DNA of 64,000 nt, from contig NZ_JAVLVU010000001.1 in NCBI RefSeq assembly GCF_031951985.1, positions 372,001 to 436,000 on the forward strand, given 5' to 3'. The stretch is from Mucilaginibacter terrae. GTDB lineage: Bacteria; Bacteroidota; Bacteroidia; Sphingobacteriales; Sphingobacteriaceae. The number at the start of each line of letters is the position of its first letter. Positions within the stretch are counted from its first letter, which is position 1. The notes below the pieces were generated by a model, which saw only the letters and a list, made by a program, of their open reading frames with translations, was not told the origin of the DNA and made no database searches. Of this stretch, positions 46,380 to 55,642 are shown one piece after another. The translations under genes and the position numbers were made by a program.

Positions 46380-46838
46380 ATGCGAATCTGGCTTAGTACA
46401 CTTTTTCTATTAGTTTGTTGCTGGACCTATGGTCAACAAGCTAACCAAACTTTTGCTGATGCTGCTTTTGTTTACAAAGGTTTTATCTCAGGAGGAACGA
46501 ACGCAGGGTTAAGGGCTTACAGTTCTGTGATTGACACGTCGGGGAGTGTCAAAAAAATACGACTTAACACATCTTATCTTGACACACTTAACTTTTTAAT
46601 CGGAAAAGTTAAAGCCAGGAGGCACAGGCAACAAAAGGTAGGCCGAAGTTTTTGCGCAAGTATTTTAAAAGATGGAAAAGAAAGGAAAATTGCCATCGTG
46701 CCTGATTACGCTATCATTGATTTACAAAATAGGAAAGAATACATATTCGCAAGGACAGAATTTTTAACATTTACACGCGATTTATTGCCAGAAACTATTA
46801 TTAAAGGTCGTATTCTGTTATCTTCTCAGCCTTTATAA
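46380..46838 (+). CDS. Exported protein of unknown function
   Basis: A 152-residue protein with a signal peptide (MRIWLSTLFLLVCCWTYGQ), then a mixed soluble domain (AFVYKGFISGGTNAGLRAYS; KERKIAIVPDYAIIDL). An in-frame ATG 12 nt upstream (46368) is also possible. The coding sequence is richer in A and T than the surrounding ligase gene, hinting at a different origin. No family recognised. Confidence 0.6.
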   Translation: MRIWLSTLFLLVCCWTYGQQANQTFADAAFVYKGFISGGTNAGLRAYSSVIDTSGSVKKIRLNTSYLDTLNFLIGKVKARRHRQQKVGRSFCASILKDGKERKIAIVPDYAIIDLQNRKEYIFARTEFLTFTRDLLPETIIKGRILLSSQPL

Positions 46839-46887
46839 TTCTTGAGCAGAAATAATATCTATATTAGTATTCATAAGTCATTTTATA

Positions 46888-47718
46888 ATGAAAAACCTTG
46901 TCACCTTGTTGGTCGTAATCTTGTTCCTAAGTGCTTGCGGGGACAAGAAAAGCGCACCAGAGCCTGAAGCTCCCGTAAACACTACCCCTAAGAATATCAC
47001 CCAGGCTTTCATCGGCCCGGAGCTCCCTGTCCAGCAAAGATCATCCGCTTTTTATGTGGGTGTCAGATATTTCAAGGACTACTCCAGTGAGGATCAGGTA
47101 ACGCTGACATTTAACGGCCAGAACGGTGTTTTGCAAAACACCTACAAAACGGAACAGGAAGGAACCAACCTACTATATTTGTTCCAGCCGGCAGGCCAGG
47201 CTGTGACCGGTAAATTGAAGTTGAGTATTAAGAACGAGCAGAAAACTTTTGAGAAAGAACAGGATTGCCGGATCACTGATGATCTTACGCTGAAGACTGT
47301 ATGGAACGCCTTAAGCAAAACCTACCTTTCCGGATTTGACCGCCATATTGAGCGGCTGAAGACCGGGACATTTGCATTGAATTCTCAATCAACTACAGTT
47401 CTCGGTATTTTCCTCGATAATGCTTCTGTTCCGGGAGACCGCTTTGGCAGGACATTGATACCAGCCTTGCAGGGCAGGTATGAACTGACTTACGCTGGAG
47501 ATGCTTTGTCTGAAATCAAAATTATCCATGGGGAGCCTCTGTTGAACCAAGCATTTTCGTCACAGAAGACCTATACTGACCTGGGCACAGTCTACGGAAA
47601 CTTCACATCCCGCACTCAGCAAAATGGCTACGAGGTAACTACGTACAATACAAGCGAATTTATACTTACGACGTATCTTAATCCTACGATCATGTATACC
47701 ATCATCCGGAAGAAATAG
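46888..47718 (+). CDS. Lipoprotein of unknown function
   Basis: A 276-residue protein with a lipoprotein signal (lipobox LSAC, Cys17) and a Pro/Glu-rich linker (KKSAPEPEAPVNTTP), followed by a beta-rich domain. No enzymatic motif is visible. It lies 49 nt after the preceding exported-protein gene. The 260-nt gap that follows holds no supportable gene. Confidence 0.7.
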   Translation: MKNLVTLLVVILFLSACGDKKSAPEPEAPVNTTPKNITQAFIGPELPVQQRSSAFYVGVRYFKDYSSEDQVTLTFNGQNGVLQNTYKTEQEGTNLLYLFQPAGQAVTGKLKLSIKNEQKTFEKEQDCRITDDLTLKTVWNALSKTYLSGFDRHIERLKTGTFALNSQSTTVLGIFLDNASVPGDRFGRTLIPALQGRYELTYAGDALSEIKIIHGEPLLNQAFSSQKTYTDLGTVYGNFTSRTQQNGYEVTTYNTSEFILTTYLNPTIMYTIIRKK

Positions 47719-47979
47719 CATTCCGGCGGCTACTTATCGTAAAATATATTTTTTAACGATAACCCTGCCTTTAGCCACGGACAGGGGTTTAAGCATTCTC
47801 AGGATTTTGAATTCAAGAAATTAGGCTCAGATGCAACGCTTGCAAAAAACTGGATGACGTGGACGCAGGGCAAGTAAAGGCGCCCATTGACTTTAAAATT
47901 GGTCTTTTGCATAGCAGATCAATTGTACCCCGGTCAACATCCGGGCAAATGGTCGCTGGATCTTATTCCCGGTTAACTT

Positions 47980-49158
47980 TCAATGTGTCGCCTGAGGTAA
48001 GGCGATTGCTTTATTAACTGCCGATTTCTTTTGGAAGAGAAATCCCAGCATGAGCGAAACCAGGAGCAACGGTACACTCATCCAAACAACATTTTGGACC
48101 CCATAATGAGAAATGACGAAACCTCCCAGAAAGGTCCCCAAAGTAATTCCGGCATTGAAAAATGAGGGCATGAGACTGTTAATAAAATCAAGCGAACTTT
48201 CCGGTTGACTATGAGTAAGCTGAACGTTTGTGGCAAGAAAGCCTCCTGTATGAATAAAGCCCCAGAAAGAAAGAATGATGACCATCGGAATGAAATTACC
48301 ACCAAACTGATAAGCCATTAAATGGATAACGATAAGGGCAATGAGGAATATGCGCGCTGTGAGCAATACGTTTTTGCTAAGGGCGATACCCATCAACCAA
48401 TTACCCGCGATCCCGGTACAACCGAAGACCAGTAATAAGATGCTGATCTCAGCACCTGTCATATGGGTGACCTTGGCCAGGTATTCTGCCAGATAACCGT
48501 AGGTAGCGAACATTCCGGCCAATATCAGGACCGTGGCGATCAACTTTACCCATAAGCTCACGCTTCGTAGTAGTGTAAGCTGGTTTTTCGAACTCTTTTG
48601 TGTAACAGAGACAGGCATAGACGGCCCCAACAATGCCAAAGCACCCAACGCTACCGAATTGATCGCGGCCGAAAGAATGAATGAAGCCCGCCAACTAAAA
48701 AGATCAGCCATGTAGGTGGTCAGGGGAACGCCGATGACGGTCGCAACGCTGAGACCGGCCATAACCGTCGCTATAGCTTTCGGTGCCTCTTTAGGACCCG
48801 CTAGTTTTGCAGCTGCAGTAACTGCCACCGCCCAAAAAACCGGATGAAGGAACGCCGGCAAGATCCGTGCGATCATGAGTACGGTGAAGTTCGGCGCAAC
48901 GGCAGAAAGCAAATTAGAAAACACAAATATGCCAAGTGCCAGGGACATGACCGTTTTGCGGTTCATTTTGGCAGTGAGCGCGTTGGTAAAAGGCCCGGTA
49001 AGCGCAACGGTAAGGGCAAACCCACTGAGTAACCATCCGGCTGTATCTACCGTGACGTGGAAATTTTTGGCCAGGTCTGGCAAAATACCAATTACGCCAA
49101 ACTCAGTGGTGATGATACCGAATGCACCAAGCGCCATGATATAAATTAATCTATTCAT
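47980..49158 (-). CDS. MFS transporter, DHA1-type (AraJ/YdhP-like)
   Basis: A 392-residue protein with twelve predicted membrane helices. The MFS motif A region after helix 2 is FTNALTAKMNRKTVMS, and helices 4-5 hold RILPAFLHPVFWAVAV and SVATVIGVPLTTYMADLFSWR, the drug/proton antiporter pattern of the AraJ/YdhP type. Probably exports a small toxic compound or sugar analogue. It is the last of a minus-strand group with an oxidoreductase set under a TetR regulator; about 226 nt separate it from the quinone oxidoreductase gene, so it may have its own promoter. Confidence 0.88.
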   Translation of the reverse strand: MNRLIYIMALGAFGIITTEFGVIGILPDLAKNFHVTVDTAGWLLSGFALTVALTGPFTNALTAKMNRKTVMSLALGIFVFSNLLSAVAPNFTVLMIARILPAFLHPVFWAVAVTAAAKLAGPKEAPKAIATVMAGLSVATVIGVPLTTYMADLFSWRASFILSAAINSVALGALALLGPSMPVSVTQKSSKNQLTLLRSVSLWVKLIATVLILAGMFATYGYLAEYLAKVTHMTGAEISILLLVFGCTGIAGNWLMGIALSKNVLLTARIFLIALIVIHLMAYQFGGNFIPMVIILSFWGFIHTGGFLATNVQLTHSQPESSLDFINSLMPSFFNAGITLGTFLGGFVISHYGVQNVVWMSVPLLLVSLMLGFLFQKKSAVNKAIALPQATH

Positions 49159-49384
49159 TTTATTGATCCATATATTTGAACGTTGCTATACATCATCGTT
49201 GTTGTTGATCATGAGATGACATGTATATTCGCTTGTGGGTTGTGACGTTACGTTAGCCCGATCTACCGTGAGTCTGGATCTCTCGATAGCTTTAACTTTT
49301 ACCGCCACAACCCGGTTAGTTTAAAGAACGAACTTGCTCCCAAAGGTGCAAAGCTATTCCTGTCTGGAGTAGGTGACTTTTGAA

Positions 49385-50371
49385 TCAGGGAACAAGTATG
49401 ACCGATCCTGTTGTTTCCCTGTTTTCGAGTTTACGGTGTACATCCGCTGCGGAAGATAGCGGGAATCTGGCCGGGTTGAATTCCCCAAACGTTCCTTCTT
49501 TATACTTTTGATAGACCTCGGCGGATAGTTGTTCAAGATGTTGTTGCGAACGGATATAACGACCAATATCAGGGCTGGTAAACTGTATTTGTTTCTGTCT
49601 CAGGCTTTCCTGGTCAATAGTTGGAAAACCCGAGGCGAAGCCGAATAGGACAGCATTGCCGCCGTTTCTTACCAGTCCGATCGACTTGGTAAAAGTAGCG
49701 GCACCAACACCATCATACAGCACATCGACCTTACGTCCACCGGTTATCGCTAATACCCGCTCGGAAAGATCTTCTTCTCCCAGTACAATTGCGCCGTCAA
49801 GATCTGCTAAAACGGCCATTTTCTCCCTTGTTCCTACCGTACCGATAACGATCGCCCCTAAAGATCTTGCCCACTTTGTCAGCAGTGAACCTACGCCGCC
49901 GGCAGCGGCATGCACCAATAGGATATCTCCCTTTTTAACCTGATAGACCAGATTGACCAGGACGTTGGTGGTCAAACCTTTTGCCTGAAGGGCTGCAGCA
50001 GTTTCAAAGGAGATCCAATCGGGTAGGTGGACCAGGTTGTTCGTACTCATTAACCTGCGCTGTGCGTATGCACCCATGGCATGATGGTAAGCGACCCGAT
50101 CCCCCGTTTTAAAACGCGTAACGCCGGAACCGACAGCTTCGATGGTGCCGGCTGCTTCTACACCAGCCCCTGTGGGAAGGCTCGAGATGGGGAAAGTGCC
50201 GCTGCGAAACTGCGTATCGACGTAATTTACGCCGATGGCGGCATGTTTGATCAATACCTGACCTGCCGTAGGAGCCCCGACTATCTCCTCCTCATATTGC
50301 AAGACGTCCGGAGGGCCCTGTTGGTACATTTTTATAACCCCGGATACTATGTTATTACTACTTTCTTTCAT
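49385..50371 (-). CDS. Quinone oxidoreductase-like NADPH dehydrogenase (MDR family)
   Basis: A 328-residue zinc-free medium-chain reductase. The N-terminal catalytic domain has VNYVDTQFRSGTFP (QOR type), and the NADPH-binding motif is VHAAAGGVGSLLTKWA. It lacks zinc-binding cysteines. It likely reduces quinones or enones. It is the third enzyme in the minus-strand set that starts with the TetR gene at 52675. Confidence 0.9.
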   Translation of the reverse strand: MKESSNNIVSGVIKMYQQGPPDVLQYEEEIVGAPTAGQVLIKHAAIGVNYVDTQFRSGTFPISSLPTGAGVEAAGTIEAVGSGVTRFKTGDRVAYHHAMGAYAQRRLMSTNNLVHLPDWISFETAAALQAKGLTTNVLVNLVYQVKKGDILLVHAAAGGVGSLLTKWARSLGAIVIGTVGTREKMAVLADLDGAIVLGEEDLSERVLAITGGRKVDVLYDGVGAATFTKSIGLVRNGGNAVLFGFASGFPTIDQESLRQKQIQFTSPDIGRYIRSQQHLEQLSAEVYQKYKEGTFGEFNPARFPLSSAADVHRKLENRETTGSVILVP

Positions 50372-50489
50372 TTTCTTAAACTTAAATTGATGATTTTGAA
50401 ATGGAAATTTGCTTTTTCCTTCCGGATGTATGCCGGTAATAGATCATCACCAGCATGCTCCTGATCAATACTGTTCAGGACCGATCATT

Positions 50490-51128
50490 TCAGAGATCAA
50501 GTCTGATCAGGTTTTTTGAGATAAGTGATCCGCCAAACTCCTGAAGTCGTCCTCCTTCATCGATCTTACCCAGGTCAAGTGCGCTGAACCCAAGTTTTTT
50601 CGCAAAGTTGATGACCTGTTTCTTAGGAACTTCCTCATCACCGGCAACAAATATGACCCTCCGTCCCCCGTCGCTTTCCGGGTCTGATGCCAGAATAGCG
50701 GCAGGTAAAGTGTTAAAAGCTTTGATTAGGGATGCCCCTGGGAAAAATTCAGCATTTACCTTACTTGAGGTCCTTCCACCCAGGTCTGCTGGTTTGAATT
50801 GAGGAAAGACAATTGCATTTGTGGTGTCAATGACGATCCGTCCGGCCCAATCGATCCCACGGGCGGCTGCCTGGACCTGATCGAATGGGACAGCGATCAG
50901 CACAAGATCCGAAGCAGCGGCTTCCGCAAGCGTACCTGTTTTAACCCGCTCGCCTAAAGAACTTGCAAGACCGGTCAATTCAGCGGGGGCTCTCCGGCTG
51001 CTGATGGTCACCTCGTAACCTGCCTTAGCGGCGTGGCGGGCTACCGCCTGGGCGATGTGCCCGGCACCTAAGATCCCGATCGAATTTTGTCCTGACACCT
51101 TAGTGCCGGTTGTATTATGATTTTCCAT
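50490..51128 (-). CDS. NADP-binding F420-reductase-like protein
   Basis: A 212-residue protein with a Rossmann motif GILGAGHIAQAVARHAAKAG near the N-terminus, then VLIAVPFDQV and IVIDTTNAI, like NADPH-dependent F420 reductases (FNO) and related dinucleotide-binding proteins. Bacteroidetes generally lack F420, so the true electron partner is probably another flavin or substrate. It lies between the SDR and the quinone oxidoreductase on the same strand. Confidence 0.82.
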   Translation of the reverse strand: MENHNTTGTKVSGQNSIGILGAGHIAQAVARHAAKAGYEVTISSRRAPAELTGLASSLGERVKTGTLAEAAASDLVLIAVPFDQVQAAARGIDWAGRIVIDTTNAIVFPQFKPADLGGRTSSKVNAEFFPGASLIKAFNTLPAAILASDPESDGGRRVIFVAGDEEVPKKQVINFAKKLGFSALDLGKIDEGGRLQEFGGSLISKNLIRLDL

Positions 51129-51244
51129 TTTTTTATATAATTATCACCTGGCCTCTTTGTGGCCTGACCTGTTCACAAATGGCCAGGCCGCCAAAGGCCG
51201 CGGGTGTCATTTGAACTGCCTTGTATTTGATTCCGCGTATGATA

Positions 51245-52030
51245 TTACCAAGGGAAAGGACCGTCAGGACCTGAAAACAGGACTGCCGGGTCGTTTTCAC
51301 CAAGAGCGGCACGGACAATGTTGCGTGAACCTTCTTCCACGGTCTCGGTACCCTGAAAATTGTTCAATGCAGTGGCCGTGAAGCCCGGGCTGGCTGCCTC
51401 CACCCGGATATTGGTGTCTTGTAATTCGATCGCTAAAGCCAGTGTGATCGCGTTGAGCGCTGTTTTGGAAATGCCGTAAACTACCCCAAAGCCCCCACGG
51501 AACGGAAATGCAGGATCAGCATTCAGTGTCAAAGAGCCCATACCACTGCTTACGTTAACGATACGCGCTGATGGGGCTTCGCGTAATAAAGGAAGAAAGG
51601 ACTGTACCGTGGCAAGCTGTCCGAATACATTGGTTTCCCAAACGGTACGCACCTCGTCCAGGGACGCCCCTAAGGCCGTTCCTGATCCAAGTATCTCTTC
51701 CAACGACCTGTTAGGATCTCCGGCGTGCAGAAGGCCGGCATTGTTAACGAGCACGTCCAGCCTTCCGAAATCCGCTTTTACGCGCTCGGCAGCTGCCTTG
51801 ATACTATTCTGATCGGCGACATCGATCACCAGACCGTGGGCATTTTCACCGATCTCAGCGACAGCTTCGCTGGCATTCTCCAATTTGCGTGTTCCCACGA
51901 GGACGATAAAGCCGCGTTGAGCAAGCTCTTTAGCGACCTGACGTCCGATACCGCGATTCGCACCGGTGATCAGCGCTACTTTTTTTTCTCCTTTGACTGC
52001 TGATTGCGCAGTTCCTGTTACTTGTGACAT
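51245..52030 (-). CDS. Short-chain dehydrogenase/reductase
   Basis: A 261-residue protein of the classical SDR type: cofactor motif TGANRGIG (residues 22-29), NNAG (VLVNNAGLL), catalytic Ser in IVNVSSGMGS and the YxxxK pair in VYGISKTALN. Substrate unknown. It is the first enzyme gene downstream of the TetR gene, and an operator-like palindrome lies 32-49 nt before its start codon. Confidence 0.92.
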   Translation of the reverse strand: MSQVTGTAQSAVKGEKKVALITGANRGIGRQVAKELAQRGFIVLVGTRKLENASEAVAEIGENAHGLVIDVADQNSIKAAAERVKADFGRLDVLVNNAGLLHAGDPNRSLEEILGSGTALGASLDEVRTVWETNVFGQLATVQSFLPLLREAPSARIVNVSSGMGSLTLNADPAFPFRGGFGVVYGISKTALNAITLALAIELQDTNIRVEAASPGFTATALNNFQGTETVEEGSRNIVRAALGENDPAVLFSGPDGPFPW

Positions 52031-52061
52031 GTTATAAAAATTTAATTGTTAATAAATAATA

Positions 52062-52079
52062 TTTGAATGAACGCTCAAG
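52062..52079. promoter_or_regulatory. Probable TetR operator before the SDR gene
   Basis: TTTGAATGAACGCTCAAG is an imperfect palindrome that matches the perfect one before the TetR gene (52707-52724) at 15 of its 18 positions. It lies 32 nt upstream of the SDR start, in the promoter zone. Confidence 0.65.
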
Positions 52080-52096
52080 AATTATGAAAAAAATTT

Positions 52097-52675
52097 TTAT
52101 TTCCTGAACAGATCGAAAAAATTTTCGATGACATTACTGATGCGTTTCTTATCCTTATAAAGAATGTAATTCTGGCCGAATCCAGGCAATGCAGCGACCA
52201 TGATCTGTGCCATGTATTCAGCATTTAATTCTCCCTTGAGGGCTCCTTCCTTTTGCGCATCACTGATCATTTTTTCAAAAATGGCCAGTAATTTATCCAT
52301 GCTTTCTTTCAGGACCTCGTGTATACTTTGGTCTTCACCTGCCAGCTCAAAGCAGGTCTTTGCAGAAAAACAGGAGTCGCCATTGATGACGGTATTGGTG
52401 ACGATCTCCAGAAAATAGGATTGTAACCTGTGATAGGCGCCTTTTGGTTTATCGTCATTCGCCAGATCAAAAGATGCGATCGGAACGAGGTAATCTTTCA
52501 AACACAACAGGAACAATTCATGCTTATTGCCAAAGGTATTATAGATACTACCCGGGTTCAGGCCTGTCGCCTTTTCCAGGTCTTTCATTGATGTCGCATT
52601 GTAGCCCTTTTTCCAGAATACGCGCTGTGCTTTAGAGATCATCGTGGATTCATCAAATTCTATAATTCGTGGCAT
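52097..52675 (-). CDS. TetR-family repressor (TetR-1)
   Basis: A 192-residue protein with the N-terminal TetR helix-turn-helix (KAQRVFWKKGYNATSMKDL, then NPGSIYNTFGNKHELF) and an all-helical ligand-binding domain with one notable Cys pair around residues 100-106 (GDSCFSAKTCFEL). The start at 52675 (MPRIIEFDEST) is preferred to one 78 nt upstream, as relatives start with this sequence and the upstream part overlaps the operator. Likely represses its own gene and the SDR operon; the inducer is probably a reactive small molecule. Confidence 0.9.
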   Translation of the reverse strand: MPRIIEFDESTMISKAQRVFWKKGYNATSMKDLEKATGLNPGSIYNTFGNKHELFLLCLKDYLVPIASFDLANDDKPKGAYHRLQSYFLEIVTNTVINGDSCFSAKTCFELAGEDQSIHEVLKESMDKLLAIFEKMISDAQKEGALKGELNAEYMAQIMVAALPGFGQNYILYKDKKRISNVIENFFDLFRK

Positions 52676-52706
52676 GCTGTCGATTTTTTTTGTAAAGGTG
52701 GTCTTT

Positions 52707-52724
52707 TTTGAATGAACATTCAAA
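52707..52724. promoter_or_regulatory. TetR operator before the TetR-1 gene
   Basis: A perfect palindrome TTTGAATG-AA-CATTCAAA, 32 nt upstream of the TetR start. With the related site at 52062 it points to autoregulation plus control of the SDR operon. Confidence 0.75.
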
Positions 52725-52802
52725 ATAAACCGGCTTATATGACATTTCATCAACGATGCAATTGAAACTGGTATATATTTGCTGAATTTTCAGACATCTG
52801 CC

Positions 52803-53015
52803 TCAGATCTCCCCGATATACTCATCCCATTCCACCATCTTGCCGGAGATCGGGAGAGCTTTTATTAGCACAAGTGCTGTTACGCCGGCATTATATCCGT
52901 CCTCTTCCTTTTTGTTGCCGGCTTTAACAAAGGCCAGAACTGAAAGGCTTATGAAAACAACTCCACTTCCTACAAGGAACTTGTTTTTGTTGGCTATAGG
53001 TAATATCATGATCAT
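52803..53015 (-). CDS. Small single-pass membrane protein
   Basis: A 70-residue protein with one membrane helix (residues 13-30) and a soluble tail ending MVEWDEYIGEI. No family recognised. Upstream on its strand (53108-53130) lies one copy of a 23-bp element that also occurs before the small membrane-protein gene at 54540, so both may answer to the same regulator. Confidence 0.5.
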   Translation of the reverse strand: MIMILPIANKNKFLVGSGVVFISLSVLAFVKAGNKKEEDGYNAGVTALVLIKALPISGKMVEWDEYIGEI

Positions 53016-53107
53016 TTAGTGTTTGAATTTTGACCTGTAATGAAAACGATCATCAGGCTGGATCCTGAGCCTGATCATAAAGCAAACATAGGGTCATCCC
53101 AGATCAA

Positions 53108-53130
53108 CGCACTTGATCTATGGTAAGAAA
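53108..53130. repeat. 23-bp direct repeat with FNR-like core, copy 1
   Basis: Begins CGCACTTGATCTATGGTAAG and is identical over 23 bp to 54654-54676. The core TTGATCTATGGTAA resembles a Crp/Fnr-type half-palindrome (TTGAT-N4-ATCAA). The two copies flank the Crp/Fnr-family gene at 53655. Confidence 0.6.
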
Positions 53131-53654
53131 TGTTGAAAGCTGATAAATTTTATTTTGTTGTTGCTGTGCTACCGCTTATATATAGCTTCCTTATATCTCC
53201 GCAAGCCACGGACCTATATTAATCCCCGTTGACATCGGGGTAGCGCAGCACCGGACGACTGATCGTTTCTCAGTAGTGGTGATAGTGGATCAACATCCAG
53301 CCCGTACTACAGACCAGCGTACCGGTCCTTTTTCTCAAAGATCGATCAACAACCATGATCTGTGGTTTTGCCGGGCAGTCCGAAAAAGTGGTGAGGATTT
53401 ACTATTATGAAGATCAAATAAATGAACCTTCCCGGTATGAACTGACCATTCCGTTAACCGGTATACTGCACAAAAAAGGGCGGAAACCACACGGTAAACC
53501 TTGAAAAGTCCCAAATGAATATATAAATGCGTGCTTTCGATATTCCCTGAAGGTAAACTAATAGGAAACTTTACATCACTATCGCGATGAGGTTTGGGAG
53601 GTCGTATAAAGGTAGAACATCGCGAGACCTTACATTGATCTATAACATCAGTCT
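53131..53654. other. Gene-poor stretch before the Crp/Fnr gene
   Basis: About 520 nt without a confident gene. The only candidate is a 49-codon frame at 53355-53504, described separately. The DNA otherwise shows no clear terminator or repeat that I can support. Confidence 0.4.
53355..53504 (+). CDS. Possible small reading frame or gene remnant
   Basis: A 49-residue frame from ATG to TGA with a protein-like composition (VVRIYYYEDQINEPSRYELT, then a basic end KKGRKPHGKP). There is no ribosome site or homology I recognise. It may be a remnant of a longer gene. Confidence 0.2.
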   Translation: MICGFAGQSEKVVRIYYYEDQINEPSRYELTIPLTGILHKKGRKPHGKP

Positions 53655-54269
53655 ATGCAGGAATTTAAAAATTATTTACAGCGTTTCACAACGATAACTG
53701 ACGAACAGTTCACTGATCTATCCAGCGAACTAAAGATCAGGGTGGCGACCAAAGGAGAGGTATTAACAGTCACCAGTTCTAAGACCAGATCATTTTTCTT
53801 TGTGTGTAAGGGCTTGCTTCGCTCTTATATCTTAGATCGGTATGGAAAGCAGCACATTATACAATTCGGCGCTGAGAACAGCTTCATTGGCGACCGGAAC
53901 AGCGTGGGCTTTGAAGAATCAAACCGGTTCTATGTTGAAGCGGTCGAAGATTCCACGATAGTGGTGGTCAATCTTAATTTCATGGATCTTGCCGTTGCCA
54001 GCATCGAGAATTTTGCGTTGTTCAATACCCGCCGGCTAAATGATTTCATCGGAGAAAGTCAACAGAGAATAAGTTATTTGCTGTCAGACAGTGCAGAAGA
54101 CCGATACACTCATTTCATCAAACTTTTCCCGCATCTGAATCTGCGTTTACCGCAAACGATGATCGCTTCCTACATTGGTATCACACCCGAATCGCTGTCC
54201 AGGATCAGAAAGAATCTTGTAAAGAGGAACATTGAGCCTGTCCCGGCCAGGGTGGCTCATGTGGGATAA
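53655..54269 (+). CDS. Crp/Fnr-family transcription regulator
   Basis: A 204-residue protein with an N-terminal cyclic-nucleotide-type jelly roll (residues 15-115, including FFFVCKGLLRSYILDRYGKQHIIQFGAENSFIGD) and a C-terminal winged helix (LRLPQTMIASYIGITPESLSRIRKNLVKR). It lacks the cysteine cluster of oxygen-sensing FNR and the phosphate-binding signature of CRP, as is usual for this Bacteroidetes group. It may act on the 23-bp elements at 53108 and 54654. Confidence 0.9.
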   Translation: MQEFKNYLQRFTTITDEQFTDLSSELKIRVATKGEVLTVTSSKTRSFFFVCKGLLRSYILDRYGKQHIIQFGAENSFIGDRNSVGFEESNRFYVEAVEDSTIVVVNLNFMDLAVASIENFALFNTRRLNDFIGESQQRISYLLSDSAEDRYTHFIKLFPHLNLRLPQTMIASYIGITPESLSRIRKNLVKRNIEPVPARVAHVG

Positions 54270-54306
54270 CAAAGGACCTTCCGGCGCTATCCGCCGGCAA
54301 TGCGGA

Positions 54307-54540
54307 TCAAAAGGATAATAAACCGGCGATCAGCAAAAGCATACCGGCGATAGGGGGGAGCAGGTCCCGAAACGACATATTGTTGAGACGTCCTTCTTTT
54401 TCCACCTCCCCATTGTTGAATGTTCGAAGAGGGAAGCGTTCCCGCGCTTGCTCGAATACGGGTGATAATGCGTAAGCAAAAATGACCAGTGCACAGCCGG
54501 CTTTTATAATATGGGTGAAGACAAATACGTAAGTTTCCAT
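54307..54540 (-). CDS. Small two-helix membrane protein
   Basis: A 77-residue protein with membrane helices at about 5-27 and 60-77 and a charged loop between (EQARERFPLRTFNNGEVEKEG). It is convergent with the Crp/Fnr gene. The second copy of the 23-bp FNR-like element lies 114-136 nt upstream of its start. Confidence 0.5.
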   Translation of the reverse strand: METYVFVFTHIIKAGCALVIFAYALSPVFEQARERFPLRTFNNGEVEKEGRLNNMSFRDLLPPIAGMLLLIAGLLSF

Positions 54541-54653
54541 ATGTTCATCGTATTAAGGTTGCATATTTTTTTAGGTTTTCCGAAGACCGGCCGCAATTTG
54601 ACTGCGGCGTCCTCAGCCTGTTCATAGGCAAACATAATCAGATTAAAAGCCAG

Positions 54654-54676
54654 CGCACTTGATCTATGGTAAGAAA
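54654..54676. repeat. 23-bp direct repeat with FNR-like core, copy 2
   Basis: Identical over 23 bp to 53108-53130. Flanking similarity continues weakly (GCAAACATA lies shortly upstream in both). It lies in the 270-nt gap between the genes at 54540 (minus) and 54813 (plus) and could serve either. Confidence 0.6.
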
Positions 54677-54812
54677 CGCATTGACGTGATAGCACTGAGC
54701 AGCTGCTCACGGCTGGACAGGTAACGTTTGATAACAGCTGTTATTGCCGTGCTAATATTGTAAAACTGTTCTTTTAACTTTGCTGCACTGAACCCACTAT
54801 CATCAATTAAAT

Positions 54813-55616
54813 ATGCAGTCCCCCCTTTATGCAGGCCCGGCCTACAAATACATCAGCGCTGAAAGTTTCAAAAAGCTGCTAACCGGTCGATCTATCTGGT
54901 ATACCAGAGGAGATCGCTTCAATGACCCTTACGAGGCAAATCCCTACATGGTGCCGGTCGGCTGGAAAGATATGGTGAAGCTGGATAAAAGCAATGTACA
55001 AATGAACCTGGCACTGGCCACCAGTGCTTTTCATCAGCTATTCAGCAAGCTCTACATCACCTGCTTTTCAATGCGATCAAATTCACAACTGATGTGGTCC
55101 CACTATGCCGATGCACATAAAGGTATATGCTTTGGTATGGACCTGCCTGGAAACAACCCCGAAATTTACACGTTGGGGGACCCGGTCCCCGTAGCAGTGA
55201 CCTATTGCAAAAGCCTGTTCGACGAACGCGAAAAAAGGCATATGAAGAGCGAAGACCTACCGCTTTACATGTCAACATTCAAATCGGATGAATGGGCCTA
55301 TGAACAGGAAGTGCGTATGGTACTGCATACCGGAAATGACATCGAAGGTCGCTTCAAGATCATCAACGATGGTTATCATGCGACCGTTCCGCTCGACATA
55401 AAAAGGATCAACAAGGTGATCTTCGGCGCACGTTTAAGCGTAAAGGATGAAGACGATATCGTCAAGCTGTTTTGTAACCAAGGTCATCTGCCTGAATTTT
55501 ACAGAATGGACCTGAACCCGGTCACCCTTGAATTCTTTGAAGAGAGGCTGCCGATCCGTGAGGCGATCATGGCATTCAACAAAAATTCAGGGAATGGTGA
55601 AGGTAAAATTGCATGA
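54813..55616 (+). CDS. DUF2971-family protein
   Basis: A 267-residue soluble protein with the DUF2971 hallmarks: YKYISAESFKKLL and RGDRFNDPYEANP near the start, then CFSMRSNSQLMWSHYADAHKGICFGMD, and WAYEQEVRMVL. The family's activity is not established; members are frequent in mobile and defence-rich regions. A -7 box TAACTTTG lies about 40 nt upstream of the start. Confidence 0.8.
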   Translation: MQSPLYAGPAYKYISAESFKKLLTGRSIWYTRGDRFNDPYEANPYMVPVGWKDMVKLDKSNVQMNLALATSAFHQLFSKLYITCFSMRSNSQLMWSHYADAHKGICFGMDLPGNNPEIYTLGDPVPVAVTYCKSLFDEREKRHMKSEDLPLYMSTFKSDEWAYEQEVRMVLHTGNDIEGRFKIINDGYHATVPLDIKRINKVIFGARLSVKDEDDIVKLFCNQGHLPEFYRMDLNPVTLEFFEERLPIREAIMAFNKNSGNGEGKIA

Positions 55617-55642
55617 GCGTATGAAGTGATAGGGTTCAGGTA

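Noticed and set aside
47719..47979. Possible gene remnant after the lipoprotein gene
   Set aside because: Short stretches look protein-like in one frame, but there is no continuous frame and no family match.
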